NCBI GenBank assembly: GCA_008360955.1
Contig: LUCM01002377.1
Coordinates: 5,512-69,511, forward strand
Direction of reading: 5' to 3'
Source: Fasciolopsis buskii
Lineage: Eukaryota > Platyhelminthes > Trematoda > Plagiorchiida > Fasciolidae
DNA length: 64,000 bases
The notes beneath the pieces were generated by a model. The model saw nothing but the letters and a program-made list of their open reading frames with translations. It was not told the DNA's origin and made no database searches. Below are positions 1 to 12,952 of this stretch, one piece after another. Made by a program: the position numbers and the translations under genes. Position 1 is the stretch's first letter; each line of letters begins with the position of its first letter.

Positions 1-228
1 GCTAACAACTTAGGAGTGCTTCAGGGTGCTGATCTTTTACCGTTTCTCTTCTCTACTTATATCAGCGACTTATCAACTAGCTTCTGCTGTCATCCGTTCA
101 ATTATGCTGATGATGTTGCCCTCTTACAAATCGCTTCGAGCAACGATGACTTCTGACAGTTTTTACAACGATTTAAATCTCAATGCTAGTACTGATAAAA
201 GTAAACCTCTCACATTTCCACCTGTGTA
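1..228 (+). mobile_element. Decayed LINE reverse transcriptase fragment (CR1/jockey-like)
   Basis: Frame 1 reads through the core of a non-LTR retrotransposon reverse transcriptase: a GVLQG-type motif near 13-27, a Y-I-S-D-L motif near 58-72, and the catalytic Y-A-D-D box at 103-114. The frame breaks at TGA 154-156. The next conserved block (N-A-S-T-D-K-S-K-P-L-T-F, about 181-216) continues in frame 2, so a frameshift separates them. The 5' part lies outside the window. The element is dead as it stands: frameshift, stops, no endonuclease visible. The clade is inferred from motif style only. It is not the same family as the RTE-like copies at 23570 and 59243. Confidence 0.75.
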
Positions 229-3200
229 AAGAATCTCCGAGGGTTGTCATTCCAAATCAGAAAGGTTCGACACTGCGAGATGAACTAAAGCAACATCTAT
301 CGTTTTGTATACCAATGTGTTTTTTCAATCCTTCTTTACCTTTCTGTTAGATTTTAGGGTTCCTTAAGAAAGACTTTAAAACTCTTCCCCAGTGAGTGTC
401 AGTTATTAGCCGTGTGTCTTTCATGCCACTATCTGAGTTGTCCTTCAGTCCTTGTGATTACTACTTATCAGGATGTGGGAAATTTCAGATCCCACTCATC
501 CTCTGCACAACGATCTTTCAACGTGCCGCTCTCATATTTCAACACGATCCACCTTTCGTTCCGTGCCCCTTAGAACTCCACTGTCCCATATTTAGCACTC
601 TTCTTGACAAACCGTGGCCGTGTTTCAGTCGACTTTCTGGGCAACCTATCTCAATATGTTCATTTTATTCCTCGATGAGTTCATTTTCTGTTCATTTTTA
701 CAAGGTGATATGTGTAACTATTTTTTCCCCACGGTTTTTGATTGAAATGCAACATATTTGTTCGCATACGTCTATACAATACGATACAGTAAAAAGGGGT
801 GTGAAAAACTGACCAGTGTTTCAGGCAGCGATTCTTTCCACGTCTTATTTTTGTTTGTAAATCGGCAACTTGTCAGTGACTTCTTGAAAATTTTCTCACA
901 GGTGATGGTGACCATGACAATAACGTTGATAGTAATATTAATACTAATATTACTAACACTTTATCGTATTTCTCTTTTTGCCTTAACACTACGTATTTAG
1001 TCTCTGTTAATGTTTTTTTCATTTACTCACTTGTCAGAGATGATTATTCTCCCAGTAACACAGAACCATTCGGTAACATGAGCCACAATGCAAATTTTAG
1101 TTGTTCTTTTCAGTTTTCAGCTTTTATTTGCAACCTTTAACTGTTTATCTTTCCCATCGCAGAAACCAAGAAAAATCATCACTGAAAATACGTAATCTCT
1201 CTTTTTCATCATTGCTTTGTTCTGCTTGAGAAAGGTTAGAAAAGTTCGCACCGGGATGTCGGTTTTAAATCTTTGCCTACCACTCAATGTGTGAGCTGTT
1301 TACCAGGCTGTGTGAATAACTTTTGTTTACCCAAAAGACTCCAAGCTCCACCCATCTGCACATCAACATATCTTTGTGTGCATCTCGCGCTTCTATGCGC
1401 CATACGTTTTACACCATATGCCAAGCAAAAGCAACTGTTAAGTGCGCGATTTGAATCCTCTAAAATTGGATGTGTATATTGTCTGAGAATTTCGCGGTAG
1501 CTTTTGACAGTTGATATCAGTTGATATCAGTTCCTCCGTGCCGTAAAGCGATTACCTTTTTATTGAAATTTATACTCTAGTTCAGATAAAACCCTTTACA
1601 ACTAGTCACATAAATATCGCTTCAGTTGAACGCGATTATTTAATTGCAGTTGTGGTAAGCAGTATCTGAATCAATTTCTCACGTTTTGTTCAGACATGGA
1701 AAAACTGTTTCCGTAGGCTTTTATCACAAACGAATTTGCATGAACTCGTGGACAGACAACCGTAGTGAGGCCCTGGCCACCAGCAACTCTTTGGCATTTG
1801 TTTTGCACATCAGGCACTCTGTGATAAACAGCCAAGACGAATAGTTTTCTGCCTTTGGATACTATCAATAGCTTTGATCGGTTACTGTAAGAACGTCCTG
1901 ATTCTACATGTTTAAATTAGCCCATTTTCTGGTCCACGACTAATTCGTCAGACGCTTCACTTCCATCTGGGTCATAAACGATCTGGCTTACATGCGGGCT
2001 TTCCGAGAAACCATCTGGGCTCATCTCACCGCTATTTGTACTCTTCAAAGTGTCATCTTTCCTAACCGCTTTCAGTCTATCCCTCTACGCAAAACTAAGT
2101 TTCACTGTTCTCTCCCGACTACCCGTTTTATTCGACACTTAGCAACCTTCGTGGTTGTCAAATGTTTCGTGTCAGGGAACGTCTATGCTTATCAGATTAT
2201 TGATCAGAGCATAAAACTGTCTCTATGTTTTTCAACTAGCCGGATCAGCTTTGCTATTTTTTTATTTAACTCCGATTTATACAAAGGCCACAACGACTTT
2301 CCTTCACATCTCATTTTCCACCTTCCTCTCTTTTGGTCTTCACATCTGAATGTCGAATCAATTGGTTTTCCGCTTAGTGCCAGTCATTTGTTCCCTCTTC
2401 TCAAGGTCTAGGTTCATACAGCGGCCGGCTGAAGTTCAGTCAGGAATAATGAAGTAGAGTTTATAAGGGAGGTTCATCTTACTGAGCGCCCCTTTGCGGC
2501 CGATTTCAGTTGAAATGCACCAGATTCATCGGTGGTTTTAAGTGCGGTTTTACTTTATAGTTGTTAGACATTGGCTGGGTACTTGCTCCCGAGGTTTTCT
2601 TTTTATGAGATTTCATTTTGATAATAAATCTTCTAGTTCCTAACCAATAATCACGTGCACAGATAGCCAGCTGCTCATAAATCTAAGCCATCCCAAAGTG
2701 TCATATAAATGACCGTGATCATTCATCCGTTTCAAGAATTACGAAACTCCAGACATCCTCCATTTTCGTTTCTTTTCCTTTATATTAAAACCTGGGCAGA
2801 ATGAATAAATCGCTTTTTGTAAATGCCCTTCGTATAACTTTTTAGACGCAGTAGTTGTACTGATAATGGGGCCTATTCCTTACATCGTTGTATGTTGTGT
2901 GGTAATAAAAAACAATTGACTGTAAAATCAAGAATCCAAATTTTGCCTTTGGGAATGAGTTTCTGGGGCTATATTCCTAAACGCTTTTTGTTTTGGATCC
3001 AAGGTCACTAAATGGCAAACGAGAGTAGTCCATTGGTAACGGAGAATTGGTTTTGATTTCCCGATTGATAGAATGGAATCCGAAAGCGTTTGCTTTTTCG
3101 GCATGTCTTCATTATGAGCACGAAGAAGTGTAAAACTATGCCATTCGTAACAAATTTCGGCCATACTTTCAGTGTTTCAGTCAGATATCTTTACATGGAA

Positions 3201-4948
3201 TGTTTCTGTGATCTTTAGGTTCCAAGCATATTCTAGAAAGGTTTGTTTCTTTTGACACTTGTATACTTGTGTATGCCACCTGGTTTAAAATCTGGGTAAC
3301 TCGAAAGTCCTTTTTAAGACCCAATAACGGTTCAATGTTTTCACCCAAACCTGGTAGAAGAAGAAGCCGTCTACAGATTTTACCCCCGTTAATGAGCCTT
3401 TTGTCATGGATTTTTATCCTTATTCCCTAGATTCTCACACTTATACGTGATGGTTTTCTGCGTTCTATGTCCGCTCTCGTCGCATTTCATTCGCTTGCCA
3501 CTAAGTATCATTTTCCCACCAGAAATAAATTGCACTTCAAATTAAGTTAGACTGATATATCTCTAAATGATTGGCCAGTATCGGAGAGGACGATTTTCGC
3601 TAAGACATTCTCAACATGCTTCATCTACGCCAACATTGTGCTTACAGGCGTAGAGTTTGAAAGTTAGTCCGTAACAATTGGTCCAAAATAAAATGTTCAT
3701 CAGCAAGTTGATCTGATGAGTCAAGCCCCATTCTGAACTTCAAAGGTCCTCTCATCGAACTGTACTCAACAGAATAACCCAAGGAGTGCGCAAGCCAACC
3801 ACAGTTTTCCCACCACCTATTTAGAAGCAACCTTGTAGTTCCGAATTGTGAACCTCGGGTTTGCACAGCTTTGTCTGTTGATAGAATCCAACATAAGAAA
3901 TTATTTGGGTGATTTGTAGGCCACGAGAAAGCCTGATTCTATTACGTTTACGTTGAAATTAATTGGTGGGGTGTTCCATCAGCATCTAGAGTGATCGTCT
4001 GAGGTCACACTATCTCCACTGTCTGAATCACGGTTGCGTAAGTAATTAACGTGTCTGTCGATTGCAGGTGATGCATTATAAATCCGATAGCTCGGTCCCA
4101 AAGCCAACACCCAAATGAACTAAGGGACGGAAATCGGCTGAACCATTTTGGATAATTCCTCCCAAAATTTAATGTACATTTACTGAGCTTCACCTTGAAG
4201 CTTGTTGTTTGCCAAAAACTCCGATTTGGCATGCGGACTTCCGAATAAAATGACTGGGGCAAGTAAAAACATATTACAAATGACAGTTCGATAGGCCGGT
4301 CGTTTCTTTGGACTTCCACACAGTCCAGGTTACACATAGGTATTCTTCCGCCGAATAGTAGTTATTCATTATCAGAAAGGGTCTATCAGCGATCACATAG
4401 CTCAGTCTGTTATTAGTTGAGTCAATCGATCCATGGTATTCAGGTCCAGCGTTAAGTTTAGATTAGAATAAAGAATTCAAAATCTTGGACTTGTGGAACT
4501 TGATCGGAGCCCTTCAGCTCGATCTACACACGTGTAAGACGCAATCGGTATGATTGTTTTAAGGTCAGCAAAATACGTGGTTCAGATTGGGGCAATAGGG
4601 ACTTGGCCAACGAGGAACGTGATGCAGCCAAACACAAATGAGAACAGGCGAACGTTTTCACTATCATGACAAAAGCGATATGGTGGTTCATTTATACTGT
4701 TTACGGCTCCCGGTTTTAGTACTAAAAATGTTAAGCGCTTCGACTTACCTCGGTAAGTTTCCTTTTGTTGTTTTGCATTATCTTAAACGGATTTCTAGGA
4801 ATTAGTATTTTAGCCCAGTCAACCACTGCGTAATCTATGGTCTAACTGCTTTGGGCGTACTCGCTTCAAACTGATTGTTTGCTGCTTTCTGAAATAACAC
4901 CGGCATGTAGTCTACTTACTGACGGAACTTATCTTTTTTCTGTGCATA
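229..4948. other. No supported gene; unannotated DNA
   Basis: Two long plus-strand open frames (396-812 and 1992-2411) are pyrimidine-rich, lack good splice sites and read like chance translations. Minus-strand frames at 3866-3642 and 4337-4005 and a short tract at 4840-4752 (ending at a good GTAAG donor) could hold small exons, but I could not join them into a phase-consistent chain. No repeat family recognised elsewhere in the window is seen here. Confidence 0.5.
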
Positions 4949-5984
4949 TTATCGGCCTTTTATTCGTTTGAACTGGCTAGCGCACAGGAAGCGCTCGGCC
5001 CTTTCACTGAGGGTGCCGAGATTCCTGTCTGTGTGAAGGCGATCAGCAGCTTTGTCTGTGCGTTCGGCTACCGAACACAAACGTTGGCTAATTAGTTTGA
5101 TGAAACTATCACCTTTAAAATTTTGTTTTAACAAGACTTTCAAGTTTTGGATCTTAGTGTTTTCTTGGTTTTAGGTTTTCCTTTGGAGTGCTGCAGACTA
5201 TCTACCTTTTCTCAATATGGTGTGGCTTTTTCCTTCCCGACCAGTAAATGCGATCTCTGTGTGCATTTCCGATGCTCTGTGGAATAATGTTGAAACGAGA
5301 CCGATATAAACATAACGGAACTGTAGAATTTTACTACCTGCCACTTGCTGATTCGTGCTTGTACAACTTGCACCATTTGAAACACTGATGCTAAAGCCTG
5401 AATTTATACTCTCTTTTGCTTGTACCCAACTGATTAGACTGTCGCGTGACAATGAGCTTTGTTGTGCTGGTTGGTGACATATTTATAACCTCGACTGTCT
5501 CGATAACAGTCACAGATTTCGTATAACTGCTGTCATCGACTGATATTCAATAGTGCATAATTTACTCATGGAAGCACTTCATTTTCAGAGCGCGTCTTTG
5601 AGTAATCCCCAGTCAGTGACCACTCGAACTATTTAGGGAGTCACTTTTTTCGGATGACCAACCATGCACACAATGAAATCCAATTGTGATAATCTTACTA
5701 CCAATTGTGAATGGTCCATGAATTCAGAAATGCATTGTTCACTGCAATCATGAAGCTAAACAAATATTGCATGTCCCTTTAAAAATGACTAAACGAGTTA
5801 CTGGTTCTCCGAAGGCTTCGAAACGAACTGAAAAACCGCATACTTGTGTGAGATCCTTGTTTTTCATTACCTCGGCTACGAAAAGCAGATTGTAGGACAG
5901 ACATTGTTGTGACACTCTTACTGACAGTGACCAGCTTATTTTGATTCTAATGGTTCCGACACAGTGCACAAGCTGTTCCCCCAA
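4949..5984 (-). CDS. Candidate four-exon 3' end of an unknown gene
   Basis: This is an ab initio model with no homology. Four minus-strand segments join in phase: 5984-5922 (21 codons, donor GTAAGA), 5827-5802 (acceptor TTTTTCAG, donor GTAACT), 5276-5206 (acceptor after a pyrimidine tract, donor GTAGAT) and 5067-4949 (acceptor TTCGGTAG, ending in TAA). The phases run 0-0, 0-2, 2-1, 1-stop. The last two segments are rich in E, R, K, A and D, unlike chance translations here. No upstream start was found. A neighbouring chain at 6354-6110 does not join it cleanly. Splice consensus is loose enough that chance agreement remains possible. Confidence 0.22.
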
Positions 5985-6109
5985 CTAAACATAACAGTTG
6001 ACTAAAGTTTACTTCTGACGTATTACTAATCTGCGTCATATATTTCCGTGACACTTAGCAAAGGAAATGAGGCGTGCTATGATCGTGATACCGTGGGATA
6101 AGGACTTAC

Positions 6110-6354
6110 TAAACGGTTCGAGGTAAATCTTTTTCACAGTTTTTCTCAACCAAATCGAATTGAAATGCGAGCACAATGCAGCAGTGAATAACTGATCAGG
6201 AAGAATGAAATTCGCATTTGAAGATAACCAATGGTGATAGAAGAACTCTACACCGTTTTTTACCTTTATTTTTGACCAATTTTATTTGCTGATGATATTT
6301 TTTCAAGCACCACAATGACAACTGTAACACCTTGTTCTTTAATTCTTTAAACTC
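6110..6354 (-). CDS. Candidate exon pair, coiled-coil-like, unknown gene
   Basis: Exon 6354-6264 follows a strong pyrimidine tract and CAG. It encodes about 30 residues with heptad-like spacing (starting EFKELKNKVLQLSLW) and ends at a GTAAAA donor in phase 1. Exon 6191-6110 follows a good acceptor, accepts phase 1, and ends at GTAAGT; the same bases also form an in-frame TAG (6111-6109). The second exon is open in two frames, which weakens the call. No homology recognised. Confidence 0.2.
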
Positions 6355-7904
6355 CTGGATGGTTTCAGAGTGAAGTGAAGAAACAATAATGAAATCCGAT
6401 GGTAGACTAAACTGTTTAAGTGGATGCTTCAGTTCCCCACCAATTGGCTGACAGTTAAATGTTTGTTTCAGAAATAATAGTGAGTTGGTCTCATTCAGTT
6501 CGATAATCCCATATATCATGTCAAGTTTCGAACCTCACCGCCAGAGTCGAGTTCTTCAGGCAATTGGTTAAACAAAATTGCTGTGGGAGACATTTGCATG
6601 CAATCCTGGTAGTTTTTCCAACTACTCCATTTAATTTTTCCTATGAAGCAATATTTGTTCTTACTCTGCGTTGTTTTGTAACCAACTGCATTCAGATCAG
6701 GGAAGAAATGGCTAAAACTGGTTTAACAACACAGAAGGAAGCGAATATATCTGAACTGGGTGCGTGTAAGTATATATTCCCGGTTAAAGCACCCCTGATT
6801 TCTTGCATTCGGTCACCTGACGGAAGGAATAGAATGACACGTGTCAAAAGTTCCTACTCAAGCCGTTAATCTCATTTTCAACTGCTTCTGGTTTCTGATC
6901 CCGTCGAGAACCATTTGAATTTTGCTACTTTTAGCGTTTGTGAGTGGCTACTCCGAAGAAACACCTATCGGTACACGCAAATGATGGGATCGCGTGCATG
7001 AACGTGACTTTGGTAATTTGTCCTAGAATACTGACGCGGTTTTAGAAGGCTTCAGTTCAGTTCAAAAAAAGACATTTAAGTGGTAGTCTTTTTTCACTTT
7101 TGAAACTTCTTGGAATACAAAGAAATCATCATACTTGGGATGAGACTTGTAACGACTGACAAAAATATTGGTTTATTTTATCAGTGTACTGAGAAGCAGA
7201 GAGAGAAAAGATTGTTTTCAATCCGACTGGAAGACATTTGGCCAGACAAGGATTGATTTAATGCCTTTAGTCTGTGTGCCAGAAGCAATGTTGAACGTGG
7301 ACAAGGTCAGTAACTGCACCAAACACACATGATCTTGATAGCCTAATGGAGAAAGAGGATTAATGGCTTACGCAGATTTGCGACGGGACATCGAGAAACC
7401 AGTAAAAAGCAAATTCCGAGAACAAAACCGCAGGTTTCTTCATTGGTTGTTGGCTATGGTCTATGGATTACTACTCTTTGGTTGTTTTAGAAGCCTCGAA
7501 ATAGGGTGCAATATATTCGTTTTCGGTTTTTCACGCACCGCTACACAGATCATGTACTATCGACAATGTGGTGAGGGAGGAAAATAATGAATGAAAAAGA
7601 GGAGAGAAGAATAATGTATATGGATTATCTTTCCTCTACCCCATTTCACCAGTTATCCATTTGAATTGATGATCTTTCTGCGGACTTGATACTACTCGAT
7701 TGACCAAAACGAAGTAGAGTTGACTTGCTGACTCCCTCCCCGAACTCTTGACCAAACGTCCTAAATCACAAATCGGACGACCTGAGGGTCATACAACCCA
7801 CCCTGGAACCAGCGACTGACTCTTCAGCTCATAAGATCTGGATAGGGCTTTCTTTTCTTTTATCTTTTAACTTTACTTCCTTTATTAATGAAATAAAAGA
7901 TTAC

Positions 7905-8035
7905 ATTTTCTGGAATAGAGCTTCGGCCAACACATGGCTGCCAGCTAGGGAAGTTGACCGGTAGTGTGAGGATTCGAACCTGTGACCTTCACGTCCGAAT
8001 GCTACAACCTTATCCGCTTGCCTACCACCGCAAGT
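7905..8035 (-). mobile_element. tRNA-derived SINE or tRNA pseudogene
   Basis: On the minus strand the sequence carries a perfect B box (GGTTCGAATCC, about 7978-7968), a D-arm-like segment upstream and partly complementary ends (GGTGGT near 8032, ACTACC near 7962). The stems are imperfect, so a working tRNA gene is unlikely. A T-rich stretch on the minus strand beyond it and the lack of a clean acceptor stem favour a SINE head. No second copy was noticed in the window. Confidence 0.55.
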
Positions 8036-8039
8036 TATT

Positions 8040-11000
8040 TCGTCGTCTGCCTGTTTCTGACCACCTTATATAAAAATATATATGCAGTATTCATTAGATG
8101 TTCTGGCAGGAGTCTAGCATTTTCAGTCCGAAATAGCTTCATTAAATCATCTATCCAGATGAATTTTTTGTTTGTTCATAAGATAGAGAATTTTTGACAT
8201 TTGTAGTCTGAACACATCACTGTCGAGTTCAAAATTGGCATTAGAATCTCCGTTGTACATTACATGATAAATAATTTTTAAAATTCTTGAGCGAATAAGC
8301 TCGTCTTCATGACCGGGCGCGCGCACACAGTTCACCATTAAAAGAACTTCCCTCTTCGTTTTATGAAGTGCAAACGAAACAGTTGATTATAAAAACCAAA
8401 AGACCAGCAGGCTGGTGTCAGTATGACATGAAGATCGAGTGTTTTAGATGTAATCCAAAAATAACTCGGAATCGACGGCTTTCACCCTCTAATTCCACTG
8501 AAACAAGCTTAGAAACACCGGCTCCCGAAGGCCAAGAACCTTACTCCAATACAAGATAAAAGCAATTGCATCAATAATTAATTTAATAATTCATAAACGC
8601 CTCCTGTTAAAAGCATCCACACATTTGAATAAAAAGGAACAGAATAAATGGGAAGCTAAACTGAAATGGCTAATCATAATGGAGTATAATTCAGCCGTTG
8701 CGCTTCACGCAGATTATGGTCATGCCACCTGGATATTGCTGATTTTTCAGCGCTGTTTTGCAACAGACATGGAGGGTCTCTATTTGGACATTTTTGGCAA
8801 ATGAAGCCCACTGTACATAACTCAACCGGAATGGTATTAGATGGTTCGCAGACATGTGGAATTCATTAACAACACCGATGATTGAACGCCCCAAGAGCCA
8901 CATGACTCGGATGATCTAGCAAAATTCTTCTAACGATATCCGTAGTAAAGTCGAATGCTCGGCCAATTGGAATTGTGTATAGGAAAACACAGATTCGGGC
9001 AAGCTGATACGCAGAACTCACACCGGTTAAGACCAAAAGCTTGCACACTGTTGTACCCCAGTCATTCGGGTTTGAATTTGTCTTGGAAAAGTTACCAGTA
9101 ATAACGATTACGTTGACTCATTACACAAATTTTTCAACCCCGCTCCCCGCTCTGTCTACGAAGTAGTCTGATGCAACGGACTTGCTGCCACCTTAACACT
9201 TTTCTCTACCGCCTTTCATTTGTTGTATACCAACTCTTAATTTTGCCTTCGCGGCTTTCAAGTTTAGCTTTTCTTCGTCTTAAATGACATGCCTGAGGTA
9301 GCTGTCATCTGTGCTTATTTTGGTTGTCATCTACGTCGATTTCATTCTTCGTCAATTTTCCTCGAGAAGTGTTCTAATGAGAAACTTAAAGGTACTCAAC
9401 CACAATGAAAAGAATGAACGCGAACAGGCCGAAATGCTAGAGCGGATGAAACATTTTCAAATGCTTTTCATTTCAGCCCCCCCCCCCCTAACCCCTATTT
9501 AATCCCGCAGGGTGATTCGCACATCTAAATGGTTATGTTTTTGGGGTGAAGAAATACCGATTTGTAAAAACCGATTACCAATCTACAAAATGCGGACTGT
9601 TACTTAAATTGGGACAACTGGATCCAAATTTAGTTTTGCCTGTATTCCTTCTAGTTTCAAGTGAGTAAACGGAAAAAAATGCTGCACTGCCATTTCGTGA
9701 AAGACCTAGGCAAATTTTGCTTGAGCAGTTTGATGTTCTTCAACCACTAGCAATAATTTGACGGTAGCATAGTCTCAAATTACTACCAAAACTCAACGAC
9801 TGATGATAGATTAAGTAAGCACCACTTTAAGTGGCTTTTTGTTTCATTTAAACTTCCCACGGTTAATTCACCAATCAGTGTCACCAGCCAATTTTTCTAT
9901 GACTGGTTTTTATTGTTCATTGGTAGCATGAGGATTTTGTCGTCAGTAATATGTTTTGCATACGGAAGGATGCAAAATATTCCCACGGAGGCACAAGACG
10001 CAAATTTTCACCAGTTAGTCGGCCAATCACCGTGCGATTCTCGTGTAGATTCATTATACATGCAAGCCCCTGAAGATTCAGATAAAATACTACTGCCAAT
10101 AGTATGAAGCGCATAATCAGCTCATGTTGGTAGGTATGATAGTGAACAAGGCAACGGATTCCCTGTGTAGTTCCACACTTTTACCGCTTATTATTTCATT
10201 TTTTCAATCCCCAACAGACTGAGAACAAGTCGCTCGCAGTTTGTATGACAGTCGATTCAATGTGCCTAAAATACTTCACGTAGCTTAAGCCGTGTGTACA
10301 AACGGCACATTCAGATATCGGTATTCTTCAGAATGAACAAAGTACAAGGCGTGAGTCATAACTAATTGCTAGCTGCACGGCTTCGTCACGCGCATCTCGA
10401 GAAAGATATCGCTCAAGTATGTAAACTAATAAAATTTCAGTAACCAAAAGTTCAGTAGCATCCGACAAACTGAATCCCTCTCATCGAAACACCCGATTGT
10501 CTCAATAGGTAAACTGAATGTTAGTCTTGTCGAAATGTGCAGCAATGCATTTTGTGAACTAATTCATTCCCTTGTGCTTTCCAAAACCAAAGTCACACAC
10601 CAATATTAATTCGAATAAAATGCCGCATACTACTCTAAATGAATGCACGTATATTGCAATTTGGGAAACTGATTTTCGCATGACATGCAGCAGCAGAAAA
10701 CAAAACGACTAGAAATCAGACTTGCAGGTAACGCCCTCTGACCACATGCCGTTAGGTGCGGTCGACATCTACATAAATAGTGCGTGTAATCACTTATAAC
10801 CTAGTAACATTCTAACCTTGTTCAGAAAATTTGCATAGATTTATTTTATTTTAGATTCCTAATGTTTCGGCATGTAAGCGGTCCACATTCCTACTAATAG
10901 TCCTACACACTTCCATTTTTAAATCACGGGTGGAACATTAAAGTAATTCAACTACTTCATCGTGCACAGTTGAAGTTGAAGTTGGTCAGATGTCTAATTA

Positions 11001-11160
11001 GTCCACTGGTTCCACTTTACCACTAGGAGATCGACTTCCGGTTCAAACAAATACTGAATGACTCAGTCATTCTGAGGGAAGAAACAGCGTCGCGGCTACT
11101 GTGTCCAAAGTCCTCGTCGTATTTATGCTACCTGCAGAGAAGCCAACTATCAGTACTGAT
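8040..11160. other. No supported gene; possible signal-peptide exon at 10114-9960
   Basis: A minus-strand ATG at 10114 opens a 65-codon frame beginning MRFILLAVVFYLNLQGLAC, which looks like a cleavable signal peptide, with possible donors near 10040 (GTGAAA) and 9965 (GTATGC). No following exon in matching phase was found. Minus frames at 9048-8866 and 8903-8691 overlap each other and cannot both be coding. A run of 12 C lies at 9477-9488. The rest is unremarkable. Confidence 0.4.
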
Positions 11161-11164
11161 CGAT

Positions 11165-11445
11165 TGTTGTGTGCTAGCTACTCGTGGCCATGCAATCAGT
11201 CAAGGATAGGTGGAAAATCATGCGGTCAAGTTCAGCAAACCGTTGAGAGCCTACCCGGTAGCATAATGGCTAAGGCGATCGACTCAAAATCGTTCATCCC
11301 AAGTTCACGTCCTAGTTGGGGCGTGGAGCATGTGCACTGCTGATGATTCCTAACAAGAATGAAGCAGCTGCACAGTACTTCCATGGTTTCTTAATGGTGA
11401 GTTGAGTGATGATATTACAAGATGAATTATTTCATCAACATTGTA
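11165..11445 (+). mobile_element. SINE family A, copy 1
   Basis: This is a near full-length copy of a tRNA-derived repeat seen again at 56545-56820, with fragments at 25495 and 51108. It has an A-box-like segment (ATGGCTAAGGCGATCGACTC) and a B-box-like GTTCACGTCC about 40 bases later. A tail follows with a characteristic 'gatgattcctaacaa' motif and a distal block (tggtttcttaatggtgagttg) shared with the other copies. Confidence 0.7.
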
Positions 11446-11769
11446 ATAATCATTTCGATTACTATAATGTTGAATATCCCGAGGGGTACGATTTTCATTT
11501 CTCGGCGTAGCTGTGAGTGTGCGTCATGGATTCTTCCCACAGCACTTGCCATGATAGGAGTTTCCTACGGCCATTTACTCCACTTCGATTCTATGCCAAC
11601 CGAGAGTAGCAAACGGAATTGGCCCTTGTCACTAGTATTTACCACGCACCGATGGATCGAGAAAATTCCCCAGGAACAACAAGACCGGTCTCGCGACTAG
11701 ATCTACCATTCAGGTACGCTTATCTGGTACCTTCCTGACCCACTATCCCTATACTTACACATTCCCTTT

Positions 11770-11850
11770 TTAGTTTCTCATTAGAATCCCATTTGAATCA
11801 GTAGGAGTATGAATGGATGAGAAATCCATATAAGAATCACAGCGATCAGT
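11770..11850 (+). repeat. Interspersed repeat family C, truncated copy
   Basis: About 80 bases match the 5' ends of the copies at 32785 and 61690: a 'ctcattagaatcccat' start, then 'gaatggatgagaaatccat...agaatcac'. The copy then stops matching. Confidence 0.6.
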
Positions 11851-12900
11851 CTGAAATTTACTGCCTGTCACACCTGACTAATCTTAAGAAAAAGGAAGAA
11901 CCACTGTAACTCATCAAATAGTCACGTAAATAATGATTCAAGTAAGATTCTAATAAAAAAGTAGGCATTTATTTTTGTTTGGAGAATACTCCTTACATCA
12001 TCCCTCTCCCGAACTGTATGAGGCTGCTCAGTGTAAATGGTTATCCTCTCTAGTTTCCTACAGCATCTGACTATGACAGGTGATGGAAAGTCGGTGGCTC
12101 GAAATGACAAACTCGACAGTTAGCGACAAGTGAAATGGCCAGTAGTGCGAAACCAGCCTAGGATCTCTCCTAACGAATACATTCTTTCAGGTCAAATTTT
12201 GATGCCTGAATTTGAATCTGATAAGCTATTTCCTGATAAATCGGCTCCCTGAGTCTTGCACCCCCGGTCATACTGATTTGTGTCACTAATATTCCAATTC
12301 AATGGGCAGTTCGAGCTTTAAAGCGCACAACCATGTCCGCTGATTCGCAAAATACTAATCACCAAACGTTAAAGAATCAGCAAAGTTCACCGTAAACAAC
12401 ATCTGCATGAGTAAATTAAAGTCTGTGTTTTCGTTAGGTATAAATACTTGCGGAAACATTGTCTTTCGAACGATTCAGGCAATGAGGAATGAGAGTAAAG
12501 CTTTTTGATCCGATTACTTAACCAATTAAACTATTTCTAATATGGAAAATGTGGACAAACTAAAAACAGAAGGACAGTACGAACTCAACTAAGAACATCC
12601 TTGATTCATTATTTCATTTGACAAATGGATCATTTGCCTCAATGGGCAAACGAATTGGTGTTCATCGTGATTAAATGGAAGATAAGGGTGATGAGGTTAA
12701 AGATGCCAACGATCATGGTCATGGAAATGCTTTTGTTGATGACGTGGACGTTGAGCACTAGTGGATCACTGGGTTTGTTATTTCGTTGACCGGTCGACTG
12801 AATGGCCAACGGACTGGCTGACTGACCGATTGAGTTATCAATTGGTTGGTTAATTTTTTAATTCACTGTTTAGCTGTTGTTTGTTCGTTTGCTCGGTCAG
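11851..12900. other. No supported gene
   Basis: Nothing recognisable apart from a degenerate tract of tgac/ttga words at about 12780-12860 leading into the tetranucleotide repeat that follows. Confidence 0.5.
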
Positions 12901-12901
12901 C

Positions 12902-12949
<48 letters not shown>

Positions 12950-12952
12950 CAA
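12902..12952 (+). repeat. (GATT)n microsatellite
   Basis: About ten near-perfect GATT units, with one 'ggtt' interruption near 12939, flanked by degenerate related words on both sides. Confidence 0.95.

Noticed and set aside
396..812. 138-codon plus-strand frame
   Set aside because: Pyrimidine-rich, F/S/C/H-rich translation with no splice sites. Frames of this length are expected by chance in 64 kb.
1992..2411. 139-codon plus-strand frame
   Set aside because: Same low-complexity pyrimidine bias and no start context, splice sites or family motif.
12780..12860. Possible CRISPR-like or regulatory short repeats
   Set aside because: Only degenerate words fading into the (GATT)n microsatellite; no regular spacers.
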